Assembly (NCBI GenBank): GCA_937874695.1
Contig: CALNAJ010000028.1
Span: 263,512-327,511 of the forward strand
Source: an uncultured Lactobacillus sp.
GTDB taxonomy: Bacteria; Bacillota; Bacilli; Lactobacillales; Lactobacillaceae
Direction of reading: 5' to 3'
Length of the DNA: 64,000 bases
Positions 41,374 to 50,157 of this stretch are shown piece by piece (position 1 is the first letter of the stretch; each line of letters begins with the position of its first letter). Under the pieces are notes generated by a model. That model was not told the DNA's origin and did not search any database. It saw only the letters and a program-made list of their open reading frames with translations. The position numbers and the translations under genes were made by a program.

Positions 41374-41877
41374 TTATTCATCAGTCGGGATATAATCTTG
41401 AAAATCCCAGCCCCAGGCATGCGCCCGTATCGGTTGGCGGAAGGCGTAGACGGCATCCGCCTCGCCCCAGACGTTCAGCGCCTGCGTCGGTTTACCATTG
41501 ACCTTGACCGTCGTCAATTGCAATTCATTTAAGTCGTCCATAAAAGCTTCGGAATTCAACTCGTAGTAGGCCCGATGATGCTTATCGGTCCGCTGTTTGT
41601 AGGTCACAAGCGACTTCTCGCCCCACTGCCAGTCGAGTTGACTGAGATTGGACTTGGTGGTCTGTAAGTAATTATAGTCCATCCGATTACTGGTAAACCG
41701 TAGCTTGACGGCGTAATACGTTCTCACGTGACCGTCCTTTTCCGAGCAAACGTAGCCGTACCAGTTGCCCCGATAACTCTTTGGGAGTTTACTCTTGGCC
41801 TGAGCCGTCACGCTACCGGCGAGAATCACCACGGCCAATCCCGCCAGGCCCAGTATTAATTGTTTTGTCTTTTTCAT
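41374..41877 (-). CDS. Secreted hypothetical protein, paralogue 2
   Basis: A 167-residue protein. The ATG at 41877 is 9 nt from GGGGAGG. The signal peptide MKKTKQLILGLAGLAVVILA ends with a cleavage site near TAQAKS. The mature part begins LPKSYRGNWYGYVCSEKDGH and ends HAWGWDFQDYIPTDE. It is clearly related to the next gene upstream (41896), sharing the GxWYGYxxSEK block, the FRQPxRxHxWG block and their spacing. No known domain. The pair forms an operon with a 19-bp gap. Confidence 0.72.
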   Translation of the reverse strand: MKKTKQLILGLAGLAVVILAGSVTAQAKSKLPKSYRGNWYGYVCSEKDGHVRTYYAVKLRFTSNRMDYNYLQTTKSNLSQLDWQWGEKSLVTYKQRTDKHHRAYYELNSEAFMDDLNELQLTTVKVNGKPTQALNVWGEADAVYAFRQPIRAHAWGWDFQDYIPTDE

Positions 41878-41895
41878 AACCAACGACCTCCCCGT

Positions 41896-42396
41896 CTAAT
41901 CGTAAAGCTCCAATGAATCCTCGTAACCAATCCCCCATGGGTGACTGCGTAGCGGCTGGCGGAAGAGGTAAAGGTTCTCGTAACCTTCGTTTAAAATCAA
42001 CGTCTGTTTGCTAGAACCCGTTCCGGTGACCGTCCCCAATCGAATCTTAGCGACCGCATCGTCTTCCTCAACGGGCAGGTAAATCTTGTAGATCTGACGA
42101 TTCTTCTTATCCTTCTTAGCCTTGTACGTAGCCAATGAAGATGCCCCCCAGGTCCATTTGAGATTCTTGAAACGGGCATTCGTCGTTGTCTGATAATCAA
42201 ACGCAATCCGCTTCGATTTAATTGTGAGCTTACTGAAATCGTAATGACGCACATGATGAACTTTTTCCGAACTTATGTAGCCGTACCACGTGCCCTGATA
42301 CTGGCTCGGCAGTGCATCCGCTTGGGCTGGCACCGTCAGCAGTGTCCCCCCCAACAAGATACCCGCTAAACCAAAGAGAAATCCTTTCCCACGCAT
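41896..42396 (-). CDS. Secreted hypothetical protein, paralogue 1
   Basis: A 166-residue protein starting at the ATG at 42396, with GGGGG 6 nt upstream. The signal peptide MRGKGFLFGLAGILLGGTLL ends near PAQADA. The mature part reads LPSQYQGTWYGYISSEKVHH, then a Lys-rich middle, then YLFRQPLRSHPWGIGYEDSL. It is a tandem paralogue of the protein at 41374. The beta-rich, Tyr/Trp-rich pattern suggests a small lipocalin- or Ig-sized surface domain, but I recognise no family. Confidence 0.72.
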   Translation of the reverse strand: MRGKGFLFGLAGILLGGTLLTVPAQADALPSQYQGTWYGYISSEKVHHVRHYDFSKLTIKSKRIAFDYQTTTNARFKNLKWTWGASSLATYKAKKDKKNRQIYKIYLPVEEDDAVAKIRLGTVTGTGSSKQTLILNEGYENLYLFRQPLRSHPWGIGYEDSLELYD

Positions 42397-42666
42397 CGGC
42401 ATCCCCCTGCTTTCTGAAATAATTGTTACCACAATTAACTATCTTAAATATAGGTCAACCTGATAAATTAAACAAGCTATTTCTAGTCTGATTAGTTGGA
42501 TGATTCGCTGGCCTGATGCCATTTATATTGTTAAATTTACCCAATTTGTGTAAAGTGTCTCTTTCAATATAAAAATGAGTGTCAACCGCAACTGCAGCTA
42601 ACACCCAAATCTTATTTTTTAGTTCTGTATCAAAGGCTGACCATTCGTCCAATTTTCCAAATAATT

Positions 42667-43836
42667 TCAATTATCTGTATAGTCCCAGAAGTGTAGCTTC
42701 ATTCCGGTCAACCCCAGCACGGTATGGCTAGTCAGTGCCGCCCCGCCTAACAGGGTAGCCAACTGGATATTCGGAATCAGCTTCACCGGAATATCGTAGC
42801 CCGACAACCGCTTAAAGTAGTTGCGGACCTGAGGGATGGCACTGGGCATCTGATGGAGGAGTGGCGAATTCAGGTAGAAAACATCGGGATCGAGCATCCC
42901 CACCACGTTGTTCAGAATGCCGGCGATGCCATTCGCAAATTGCGACAGCACCGTGATCACCTCGGCGTTGTGATCGGCATATAGTTTAGAAATTTCATCT
43001 AACGACATATCCGCTTTGCCCAGCAAGTCGCTGATCTGATGAATCACGGCATACTCGGAGTAAACGTCCTGGTACGTCACCTGGCTACGGCTGTTATTGA
43101 TGGAGAACGCCGGCATGACAATGTTGTGACCAAGATTACCGACCCTGCCCTGCGATCCCCGGTAAAGTTTGTTCTCCAAAATAAAACCGGCCGCAATTCC
43201 CTGGTGAATACTCAACGTCACCGTATTCTCTAGCCCCAGCTCCTCCACAAAGTCACGAGAGTAGATGGCAGAAAGGTTCGCCTCATTTTCCAACAAAATC
43301 GGCACCCCGTATTTCGCGAAGTAGGCCTTGAGGTCCAGGTCGCCAAGGTCCAGGAAGGACTCCTGCACCTGCGTGCCGTTGGTAATCCCATGAATGGCAA
43401 AGCAGATACCCACCAGGCCGCGAGTCGTTCCGGGAATTGCCGTGAACTGGCCGATCAACTCGTCCAATGTCGTCGCTAAATCCGCGATTCCCGTGGCTGT
43501 GACTTGCTGGAACTGTAGCGTCTCGCCATCCAGGTAACAAGCCAGTGCCCGAATGACCTGAGAATCCAGTTCAACCGTCAACGTATACCCATAGTGTCGA
43601 TTAATCTCAATCAGCGTGGGCTTCCGGCCACCATTTGAGGACGCCGACCCGGATCCAATCTCGGAGACGACCCCTCGATCCTGCATTTCACTGCACAGCA
43701 GCGACACGGTGGCCTTGTTCAGGCCCAGATCACGGGCAATCGCCGACCGCGACGTTGCGCGGTGATTGAAAATATACGCAACAATTCTTTGATAGTTATA
43801 ATCATGTGAATTACTTCGACTCGCTGATTCTGCCAC
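42667..43836 (-). CDS. xylR: ROK-family repressor XylR-like
   Basis: A 389-residue regulator with an N-terminal winged helix (SRSAIARDLGLNKATVSLLC) and a C-terminal ROK domain (VGICFAIHGI, LENEANLSAIYSRDF, GNLGHNIVMP). The ROK zinc Cys cluster and kinase motifs are incomplete, as in NagC/XylR repressors. I chose the GTG at 43836 because GGGAG is 8 nt upstream; the first GTG touches it. It lies downstream of and on the same strand as the xylosidase-transporter operon, behind a terminator. Xylose or a xyloside is the probable inducer. Confidence 0.82.
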   Translation of the reverse strand: MAESASRSNSHDYNYQRIVAYIFNHRATSRSAIARDLGLNKATVSLLCSEMQDRGVVSEIGSGSASSNGGRKPTLIEINRHYGYTLTVELDSQVIRALACYLDGETLQFQQVTATGIADLATTLDELIGQFTAIPGTTRGLVGICFAIHGITNGTQVQESFLDLGDLDLKAYFAKYGVPILLENEANLSAIYSRDFVEELGLENTVTLSIHQGIAAGFILENKLYRGSQGRVGNLGHNIVMPAFSINNSRSQVTYQDVYSEYAVIHQISDLLGKADMSLDEISKLYADHNAEVITVLSQFANGIAGILNNVVGMLDPDVFYLNSPLLHQMPSAIPQVRNYFKRLSGYDIPVKLIPNIQLATLLGGAALTSHTVLGLTGMKLHFWDYTDN

Positions 43837-43975
43837 AACGTCCACTCCCGACTAATTTTTCACAAATTCACGTGTGTACCAAAAGTTTAACACACTCTGC
43901 TAATAGCACTAAACGATTCTTTCTTTTCATTTAACAACGAACCGCCCTGCCCCAGTGACGATCACCGTCAGCGGC

Positions 43976-44016
43976 GAAAAATGATCTAACCTCTGCGCGA
44001 GATTAGACCATTTCTC
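43976..44016 (-). terminator. Terminator of the xylosidase operon
   Basis: On the minus strand AAATGGTCTAATCTC pairs with GAGGTTAGATCATTT around GCGCA (two G-U or mismatch positions), followed by a T-run. Confidence 0.75.
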
Positions 44017-44023
44017 CCCGCGC

Positions 44024-45577
44024 TTACCGCGTCACGTCGTACGTGAAGTCGGTAAACGTTGCCTGGGTACTGTTGCGTTTATACATATCAATGACGTCTA
44101 AGCCAATGAAGTTCCCGGTATACCCGCCGGACAGGAAGCTGACATCCATCGCCCCCAACGAGGTCTGCTTGACCCCATCGTTGACGATAAATTCGGCTTG
44201 CGATTCGTTGATCTGAATGCTGAAGTTATACGTGCCGTCACCGCTGACCGGAATCTTGGTGATCTGTTCAAACTCCCCGGCAATTGACCGATGGAGAATG
44301 ACACATGGTTTGTCGTTTTCATCCAGTGTAACCATCAACAACACGTAGTTGTCCAGATCCAGGTATAGTGTCATTCCGGCCATCTGTAGGTAGCTTTCAG
44401 GCTTATATTGCATCTGCACAGCAGCCCGACAGTAGAAGTCCACTTGCCGCGTGGCAATCAGGTGTTGGTCAAACGCCGACTGGGGCGACTGGCCACCAGC
44501 GAGCGTTAACCCGGACTTGCTTGGCTGTAACCACGCCTTGTTTGGAAACTGCCGCAACGTGTTCCAGTACTCCGTATTCAGATGGTCGCCAGTCAGGCTA
44601 TCGCTAAAACTGTGACTCTGAATTGGCGTACTGTCCACGCCAGCGGGTGCTGGGGCTTCCAGACTGGGATGATTGCCACCGCTCGCTAACCTCAGCCAAC
44701 CATCATCGGTCCAAACGACCTTTTGAATAGCAGTTTCACGGCCCAGAACGGGGTCATCACCCTTGAGTGGCCGGGTGCATAGGTGCGCCATGTACCACTC
44801 GTGATTAGGTGTTTCGGTGATACTGGCATGACCGGCACACTGCAATGGCAGGATGGGGTCGTTGGCCGACGTCAACATTGGATTCTGTGGATCGACCTCG
44901 TAAGGTCCCCAAACGTTACGGCTCCGAGCCACCGTTTCTTGGTGACCGGCTTCCGTCCCACCTTCGGCACATAATAGGTAGTAATACCCATCGTGCTTGT
45001 AGATCTGTGGGGCTTCCGTCTTTCGAGCAGCCGTTCCCTTGAAGATCACCCGGGGTTTACCTTGGAGTTCCAAGGTATCGGCATCGATCTTTTGGGCCAC
45101 GATACCCGCGGACTTGTTGTGCGTTGACAGCCGGTAATCCCAAATTTCATTCAGGAAGTAGGCCTGCCCGTCATCGTCAAAGAAGATCGAGGGGTCGAAA
45201 CCAGAACTTTTGATGTAAACGGGTTCGCTCCACGGGCCATGGATGTCATCGGCCGTGACAATGTAGTTGTCAGCGTCTTTGTATGGCACCTTAGTGGCGT
45301 TAACGTTGGTATAAACAATGTAGTATTTGCCGTTATGGTAACTGGCGAACGGCCCCCAGATGGAACAGCCGGTCGGATTCCCTTGCAGATTAATGTTGTT
45401 ATCCGGTTGGAGCACCGACGTTTCGTAGGTCCAGTTGACCAAGTTATCCGAGGAGTAGACCCGGATACCGGGCAGCCACTCGAAGGTCGAGACGACAATG
45501 TAGTATTTATCTTTGACACGAAAGAGTACGGGATCGGGATTGAACCCGGTCAGGACAGGATTTTGAATATTTCTCAT
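44024..45577 (-). CDS. xynB: Beta-xylosidase, GH43 (subfamily 11 type)
   Basis: A 517-residue intracellular exo-enzyme that removes xylose from xylo-oligosaccharides with inversion. The five-bladed propeller carries the GH43 triad: Asp15 (GFNPDPVL), Asp128 (SSGFDPSIF) and Glu188 (RKTEAPQIY). After about residue 320 comes the C-terminal beta-sandwich common to this subfamily (DSLTGDHLNTEYWNTLRQ). Some relatives also have arabinofuranosidase activity. It lies 14 bp after the xyloside transporter gene in the same operon and starts MRNIQNPVLT. Confidence 0.92.
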   Translation of the reverse strand: MRNIQNPVLTGFNPDPVLFRVKDKYYIVVSTFEWLPGIRVYSSDNLVNWTYETSVLQPDNNINLQGNPTGCSIWGPFASYHNGKYYIVYTNVNATKVPYKDADNYIVTADDIHGPWSEPVYIKSSGFDPSIFFDDDGQAYFLNEIWDYRLSTHNKSAGIVAQKIDADTLELQGKPRVIFKGTAARKTEAPQIYKHDGYYYLLCAEGGTEAGHQETVARSRNVWGPYEVDPQNPMLTSANDPILPLQCAGHASITETPNHEWYMAHLCTRPLKGDDPVLGRETAIQKVVWTDDGWLRLASGGNHPSLEAPAPAGVDSTPIQSHSFSDSLTGDHLNTEYWNTLRQFPNKAWLQPSKSGLTLAGGQSPQSAFDQHLIATRQVDFYCRAAVQMQYKPESYLQMAGMTLYLDLDNYVLLMVTLDENDKPCVILHRSIAGEFEQITKIPVSGDGTYNFSIQINESQAEFIVNDGVKQTSLGAMDVSFLSGGYTGNFIGLDVIDMYKRNSTQATFTDFTYDVTR

Positions 45578-45591
45578 ATGGCAACTAGCTC

Positions 45592-47010
45592 CTATTTTTC
45601 TTCGTTGGCAGCGGCTTCTTCAGCTAATTCCTTAGCGTTCCGTTCCTTCAATTCAGCAGAAATCCGCTTGTAGGTTTCCTTATCCAAATTGTAGAACTTC
45701 ATGGAGAAGATAGCGATGAAGTAAATGATAATAGGCACAATTGTCGTGGCGATAACGATCCCGTGTAAGGCACCAGCAGTTTGATGCTGCGTCGTTGCCA
45801 CGTAACCGGTAGCGGAAAGAACCAGGCCAGGAATCATCCCACCTAAGGCGTTCCCACATTTGAACACGAAACCGATGATGGCGTAGATGACACCACCCAT
45901 CCGTTTGTTCGTCTTGTATTCACCATATTCAACAGTTTCTGGAATCAAGGCCCACATGTAAGCGGAAATCATCCCGTTACCAACTGAGGCGATCCCACGA
46001 GAAATGAAGATCCAGACGATCCATTCTGGCTTAGCGAAGAACAGACCAATCATCCCAATGATGTCGGCAGCCACAGAAACAATGATCAATTGGAACTTGG
46101 TCATATGGTTGGCTAACCAAGGAATAGCTGGAATGAAGGCCAAGGCTGGTAAGGTCCCGGCTAAAGAGTACCACTTAACCAAGTCGGCACGGCCAACATA
46201 GTAAGTGACGTAGTAGATCCCAGTTGAACTAACGATTGACTTAACCCCGTAAATCACGAAGAAGAAAATACATAAGACGACTAAGGGACGGTTATGTAAT
46301 AATTGTTCGAAGACATCTTTTACTTGGATCTTCGCATGTGAAGCTGGCACCTTAACCCGTTCGTTAGTGGAGAAGAAACAACCCCAGAGTAACAGGCCAC
46401 CCATGACACCCATGATAACCATGGTCAGTTGCCAACCTTTGGCAGCGCCCATACTCTTCGTAAAGAGATCGGCTAAGAATGGCACGAAGAACGCCACGAT
46501 AACTTGACCAACGTTGGCCAAGAAGGTCCGGTACGTCGTTAAACTAACAGATTCTTGTTGGTCGTTGGTCATAGCGGACGTTAAGCTCCCATAAGGAACG
46601 TTGACGAACGTGTAGCAAACGGACAACAGAATGTAAGTCACGTAGGCGTAAGCTAATTTACCCACACCGCCGAAACTTGGTACCGTAAAACAGAGAACAG
46701 CTAAGATGGCAAATGGAATCGCGCCATATAGCAGGAATGGCCGGTACTTCCCCCAGCGGGTATTCGACTTATCAACGAAGAATCCAATGATCGGATCACT
46801 GAATGCATCGATAAACCGGACCACTAAGAATAGTAATGAAGCGGCACCGGCGGACAATCCAAAGACATCGGTGTAAAAGAAGAGTAAGTAACTCGACAAA
46901 CTTGCGTAAATTAAATTACAGGCAAAATCACCAAGCCCAAACCCAACCTTTTCACCCACACCAATCTGACCAATTGGCCTGATGGTGCGTTTTGGTTGTG
47001 CATTTTCCAT
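45592..47010 (-). CDS. xynP: GPH-family xyloside:cation symporter
   Basis: A 472-residue, 12-helix transporter. Family motifs are GEKVGFGLGDFACNLIY, FLVVRFIDAFSDPIIGFFVD and RWGKYRPFL. There is no EIIA domain. It is the first gene of the operon with the GH43 xylosidase, so its substrate is probably xylobiose or another short xylo-oligosaccharide. GGAGATG precedes the ATG. A cre-like site lies 63 bp upstream and a possible XylR operator further out. The symbol follows B. subtilis xynPB. Confidence 0.88.
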   Translation of the reverse strand: MENAQPKRTIRPIGQIGVGEKVGFGLGDFACNLIYASLSSYLLFFYTDVFGLSAGAASLLFLVVRFIDAFSDPIIGFFVDKSNTRWGKYRPFLLYGAIPFAILAVLCFTVPSFGGVGKLAYAYVTYILLSVCYTFVNVPYGSLTSAMTNDQQESVSLTTYRTFLANVGQVIVAFFVPFLADLFTKSMGAAKGWQLTMVIMGVMGGLLLWGCFFSTNERVKVPASHAKIQVKDVFEQLLHNRPLVVLCIFFFVIYGVKSIVSSTGIYYVTYYVGRADLVKWYSLAGTLPALAFIPAIPWLANHMTKFQLIIVSVAADIIGMIGLFFAKPEWIVWIFISRGIASVGNGMISAYMWALIPETVEYGEYKTNKRMGGVIYAIIGFVFKCGNALGGMIPGLVLSATGYVATTQHQTAGALHGIVIATTIVPIIIYFIAIFSMKFYNLDKETYKRISAELKERNAKELAEEAAANEEK

Positions 47011-47072
47011 GAATGAGGCATCTCCTTCGACTATAAATTTAAAATATTAAACTAACCACCTCGAAGTATATC

Positions 47073-47086
47073 AGGAAGCGATTTCA
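47073..47086 (-). promoter_or_regulatory. cre-like site upstream of xynP
   Basis: Minus-strand TGAAATCGCTTCCT keeps the central CG and the left half of the cre consensus; the right end is off by one or two bases. Confidence 0.5.
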
Positions 47087-47237
47087 ATTCAAGAGGCCGA
47101 AGGAGTTGGACATGCTAGTTTCAGATGGGATATTTAATTATGAAAGCACTTTCCAAAAGACGTTACTACTTATTTTGCGAATTTGTATGTTTTGTGAAAA
47201 ATATTTTATGAAAGTTTTAAAAGCCATGATTTTAAAT

Positions 47238-47257
47238 GTTGTTTTAAGAAAATAAAC
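47238..47257. promoter_or_regulatory. Possible XylR operator
   Basis: GTTGTTTTAAGAAAATAAAC is an imperfect inverted repeat that continues into AAACTAA, a half-site seen in XylR operators of Bacillus and lactobacilli. A second TTAAACTAA occurs near 47048. Confidence 0.35.
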
Positions 47258-47443
47258 TAATCGGGGGATATGAACGATTTGCTAACTGTTACTGACGATA
47301 ATCCCTATCGTAACGGGGATTTTCACGATAATACTTTGGCCTTAGTAAATGAAAGCAACTAACCTATCGGGTGAATACCGCTCCTAAACAACTGCCGACG
47401 TACCGGCAATTCTACAGCATCTTCTAACAAGCTCGCTTACATT

Positions 47444-47495
47444 AACGACAACGACCGGTGCCCATTCAACTTTCTTGGCACCGGTCATTGTCGTT
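47444..47495. terminator. Long hairpin after the purine gene pair
   Basis: AACGACAACGACCGGTGCC pairs with GGCACCGGTCATTGTCGTT (one G-U or mismatch). T-tracts are short on both strands. It lies 36 bp beyond the minus-strand phosphoribosyltransferase gene and probably ends that message. Confidence 0.6.
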
Positions 47496-47530
47496 TATCG
47501 GGTTTGTTTAATTTTTAGATCAAAGCGTAT

Positions 47531-48073
47531 TTATCGTGGAAACAAGGGCAGTTCCGCTAAGAATTCAATGTCTGGTCGATCGACCGCATCACCCTCTGCC
47601 AGAATGGCCAGCTGCCCCACGACCGTTGCGCCGGCCTTCTCAATCAAGGCCTGGGCCGCCGCAAGTGAGCCGCCACTGCTGATGACATCATCGACAATGA
47701 CAACCTTCTTGGCGACTAGCTTATCCGCATCGGTCCCGTCCAGGACCAATTGCTGTGGTGCACTGGTCGTGATGGCCTTTACTGGCACCGTCAGTGGCGC
47801 CACCATGTAGTCCTTCACGTTCTTCCGCAAGACCACGAACTGGGGGTGATTCGTGACGCGACTCAATTCTTGCGCCAATGGAATTCCCTTACTCTCTAAG
47901 GTGACAAAATAATCGAAATCTGCCGGCACGCGTTTTGCCAAGGCCTGAGCCGCATAATCCGTCAGTTCAGCATCACCCAGCAATACGAAAGACGCAATCG
48001 ATGTGGTGTCACTGATTGGCATGATCGGCAGGCGCCGGGTTAACGGCCCAATCTTAATCTCAAAAGTTTTCAA
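47531..48073 (-). CDS. Purine phosphoribosyltransferase (adenine PRT-like)
   Basis: A 180-residue type I phosphoribosyltransferase. The PRPP-binding motif is VVIVDDVISSGGSL, and the pyrophosphate loop is in VTLESKGIPLAQ. The sequence FVVLRKNVKDYM resembles the adenine/xanthine PRT branch. Together with the permease gene 4 bp upstream it forms a salvage operon: base uptake and conversion to a nucleotide. It is shorter at the N terminus than classic Apt proteins and probably a paralogue, so the base specificity is left open. Confidence 0.82.
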   Translation of the reverse strand: MKTFEIKIGPLTRRLPIMPISDTTSIASFVLLGDAELTDYAAQALAKRVPADFDYFVTLESKGIPLAQELSRVTNHPQFVVLRKNVKDYMVAPLTVPVKAITTSAPQQLVLDGTDADKLVAKKVVIVDDVISSGGSLAAAQALIEKAGATVVGQLAILAEGDAVDRPDIEFLAELPLFPR

Positions 48074-48076
48074 TGC

Positions 48077-49153
48077 TTAGACCCCCAGTCCCAAGAGTGG
48101 CAAACAGAATTTCAGAATCGCTCCCGCCAATAATCCAGCGAAGGGATCGGCCACCGCCGTAATCACCAGTGTAATCGCCGCGATTGTCGCCGTAGGTCCT
48201 TGTAGGGCCACACCGGCGTTGACCGGGAAAATAACGACCGTCCCCAGAATAAACAGGAACCCAGCAATCGAGGCACTCGGCACGTATTTACCCAGTTTGG
48301 GCAACCACCCGACAGCCAGAATCGCCGCCATGATCAGCATCATCATGATGCCGGCGACGACTGGTTCGGGCGCGCTGGCCGTTGCCGAGATAATGGCTTC
48401 GACCGGGGCCCCACCCAACAGACTGGTCCCCATATCGGCGATGGATTGCGTGATCGTCAGTAAGTTTAAATCAACCGGATTCGGTTTCTGTCCCGTCATC
48501 TGGCCAGTAATTAGACCATAAGAAATGTTAGCGCCAATGTTCAAACATGCCAGGCTCAACGCCCCACGGACCACACGCACATTAACTGTCGGCTTGGTAA
48601 AAACAAACCGCCGAGCCGTCACGTGTTCGGGTAATTCCGCGCGATAGTGCTGGACAAAGACGGCAGCGAGACTGGACCCAACTACTGAGACGACGATCGT
48701 CCATACCAAGTCCTTGGTAATCAGGTAGGTCACGGCGGCCAGTGCCACCGACAACCACCCGGTCAGCTGTTCAGTCTTCGCCATCCCCAAGGCAATCTTG
48801 GCCAGCATGATGCCCACCCCGGCCATCATCCCTGCCATGATCCCATTACCGAGAACATCGACAATCTTGGTGAGAGTTCCCGTGACCCCAATCAGCAGCA
48901 TCACGATGGATCCGCCCAAGATAATCGAGGTCCGTTCGCGTAAGTCCCGACCCAGCTTGCCAGTTAGGGCCAGCGACTCTGCCTGAAACGATAATGGTGC
49001 GACGGAACTAAAGGCCCCGTTGACCGCTGACGCAAAAATAAAAGAAAACATCGTTGGAAAAATTGCAAAACCGAGCGACATCGCCATAATCCCCTGCGGA
49101 ATGCCGTTTAACACTACCCCGATGGCCGCTAACAAATCGGCTACCCAGTGCAT
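48077..49153 (-). CDS. NCS2-type purine base permease
   Basis: A 358-residue membrane protein with about ten to twelve hydrophobic segments. The ATG at 49153 is 8 nt after GGGGAGG; the ATG two codons earlier is too close. Motifs include MAGMMAGVGIMLAKIALGMA, SLACLNIGANISYGLITGQ, LLGGAPVEAIISATA and a C-terminal ITAVADPFAGLLAGAILKF. It resembles the NCS2/AzgA guanine-hypoxanthine group but is shorter than most. It is the first gene of an operon with the phosphoribosyltransferase. PurR-type boxes lie upstream. Confidence 0.75.
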   Translation of the reverse strand: MHWVADLLAAIGVVLNGIPQGIMAMSLGFAIFPTMFSFIFASAVNGAFSSVAPLSFQAESLALTGKLGRDLRERTSIILGGSIVMLLIGVTGTLTKIVDVLGNGIMAGMMAGVGIMLAKIALGMAKTEQLTGWLSVALAAVTYLITKDLVWTIVVSVVGSSLAAVFVQHYRAELPEHVTARRFVFTKPTVNVRVVRGALSLACLNIGANISYGLITGQMTGQKPNPVDLNLLTITQSIADMGTSLLGGAPVEAIISATASAPEPVVAGIMMMLIMAAILAVGWLPKLGKYVPSASIAGFLFILGTVVIFPVNAGVALQGPTATIAAITLVITAVADPFAGLLAGAILKFCLPLLGLGV

Positions 49154-49205
49154 AATCATTTCCTCCCCACTAGAAACGGTTTATTCGTATTTCTTCACTA
49201 TCATA

Positions 49206-49254
49206 CGGTATATACCGATTTAAGTCTACATTTATTTTTTATTTTCCGAATAAT
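49206..49254. promoter_or_regulatory. Candidate PurR box and palindrome upstream of the purine operon
   Basis: ATTTTCCGAATAAT (49241-49254) resembles the Gram-positive PurBox AWWWCCGAACWWT. TTCG/CGAA cores recur at 49171 and near 49277. A perfect palindrome, CGGTATATACCG, is at 49206-49217. PurR control of a purine uptake operon is the expected reading. Confidence 0.45.
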
Positions 49255-49352
49255 AAATATAAAAATCGTTATTAAATTCGTATATAGTTAAAACTCACGA
49301 CTACTTGTCGCCCGATTGGTCACGCCCCACAACCACTCTCAGGCCTAAATGC

Positions 49353-49410
49353 TTGCGATTGTCGCCACTTTCCCGTATGCTAATGAACAATTGCTTCGAG
49401 TAACTCGAAG
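49353..49410 (+). promoter_or_regulatory. Promoter and palindromic operator of the MerR gene
   Basis: TTGCGA (49353-49358) and TATGCT (49376-49381) are 17 bp apart. A perfect 17-bp palindrome, CTTCGAGT-A-ACTCGAAG (49394-49410), follows at about +6 to +22, so MerR binding there would repress rather than untwist. Confidence 0.65.
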
Positions 49411-49436
49411 GTCAATCTCGTCGGGAGGAAATCAAA

Positions 49437-49856
49437 ATGTCTTATACCATTCACGAAGTCGCTGAAAAAATGGGAATTTCCACTTACAGTATCCGTTACT
49501 ACCATGAACATGGCATGTTGCCATTTGTCCAGCGTGACGCCAATAACAATCGGGTCTTTGAGGACAGTGACCTCGAATGGCTCAACATCATCGTTTGCTT
49601 ACGGGCAACCGGGATGTCGGTCGAACGGATCAAACACTATCTCGACCTCGCGCAAGACGGCGATGACACCGTCCCAGAACGTTACGAGATGATGAAGGAA
49701 CAACAAGCCCGGACCCTGCAAGAGATTCAGGACCTTCAACAACATCTCTCCACGATTAACTTCAAGGTTGACCATTACGCCGAATTAATGGAGAATCATG
49801 AACCCGATAGCTTCCTGCCATCGGACTTACAACAGAAGACCGCGGTTAATCAATAA
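49437..49856 (+). CDS. MerR-family transcriptional regulator
   Basis: A 139-residue MerR protein. The HTH reads YTIHEVAEKMGISTYSIRYY, followed by EHGMLPFVQRDANNNRVF and the second-helix block ATGMSVERIKHYLDLA. A dimerisation coiled coil then ends in a short polar tail without Cys clusters, so a metal sensor is unlikely. It resembles the AdhR/YyaN-like group that responds to aldehydes or electrophiles. GGGAGG precedes the ATG. It is monocistronic with its own terminator. No target gene is adjacent in the same direction. Confidence 0.87.
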   Translation: MSYTIHEVAEKMGISTYSIRYYHEHGMLPFVQRDANNNRVFEDSDLEWLNIIVCLRATGMSVERIKHYLDLAQDGDDTVPERYEMMKEQQARTLQEIQDLQQHLSTINFKVDHYAELMENHEPDSFLPSDLQQKTAVNQ

Positions 49857-49868
49857 GTGCGTCATCCT

Positions 49869-49896
49869 AGGCTTGAAGTCAATTCAAGCCTTTTTT
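49869..49896 (+). terminator. Terminator of the MerR gene
   Basis: AGGCTTGAA pairs with TTCAAGCC around GTCAA, followed by TTTTTT. The next 190 bp to the OYE terminator carries no recognisable feature. Confidence 0.9.
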
Positions 49897-50082
49897 CTTA
49901 GCAAGCCAAGGTCAGTGTTGAACACTATCAAGTCGAATCGGTAAGACACCTGTTCTTACGCTAACAGTACCCGCAAAATTCGGAAAGCTAACGGTCGACC
50001 AGCCTAACCGTCACGCGGACTGGCAACCATCCCTGATCATTAAAACCGGTTCAGGACAAGTTAATATAGCAATTAACTCCTA

Positions 50083-50117
50083 AAAAAGGGTGCTGAGACG
50101 ATTGGTCTCGGCACCCT
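50083..50117 (-). terminator. Terminator of the OYE operon
   Basis: On the minus strand AAGGGTGCCGAGAC pairs with GTCTCAGCACCCTT, followed by TTTT. It begins 41 bp beyond the stop codon. Confidence 0.88.
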
Positions 50118-50157
50118 TCTGTCATATTAGCTAGCCATAACGACCATCGCTAGCTTC

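Larger units (their letters stand above)
47011..47530. other. Intergenic region upstream of xynPB
   Basis: This 520-bp AT-rich gap holds the cre-like site (47073-47086), a possible XylR operator (47238-47257) and a long hairpin (47444-47495). No reading frame is credible. Confidence 0.7.

Noticed and set aside
42455..42670. 71-codon frame between the secreted pair and xylR
   Set aside because: It starts from a TTG overlapping the xylR stop, with no ribosome binding site and unremarkable composition.
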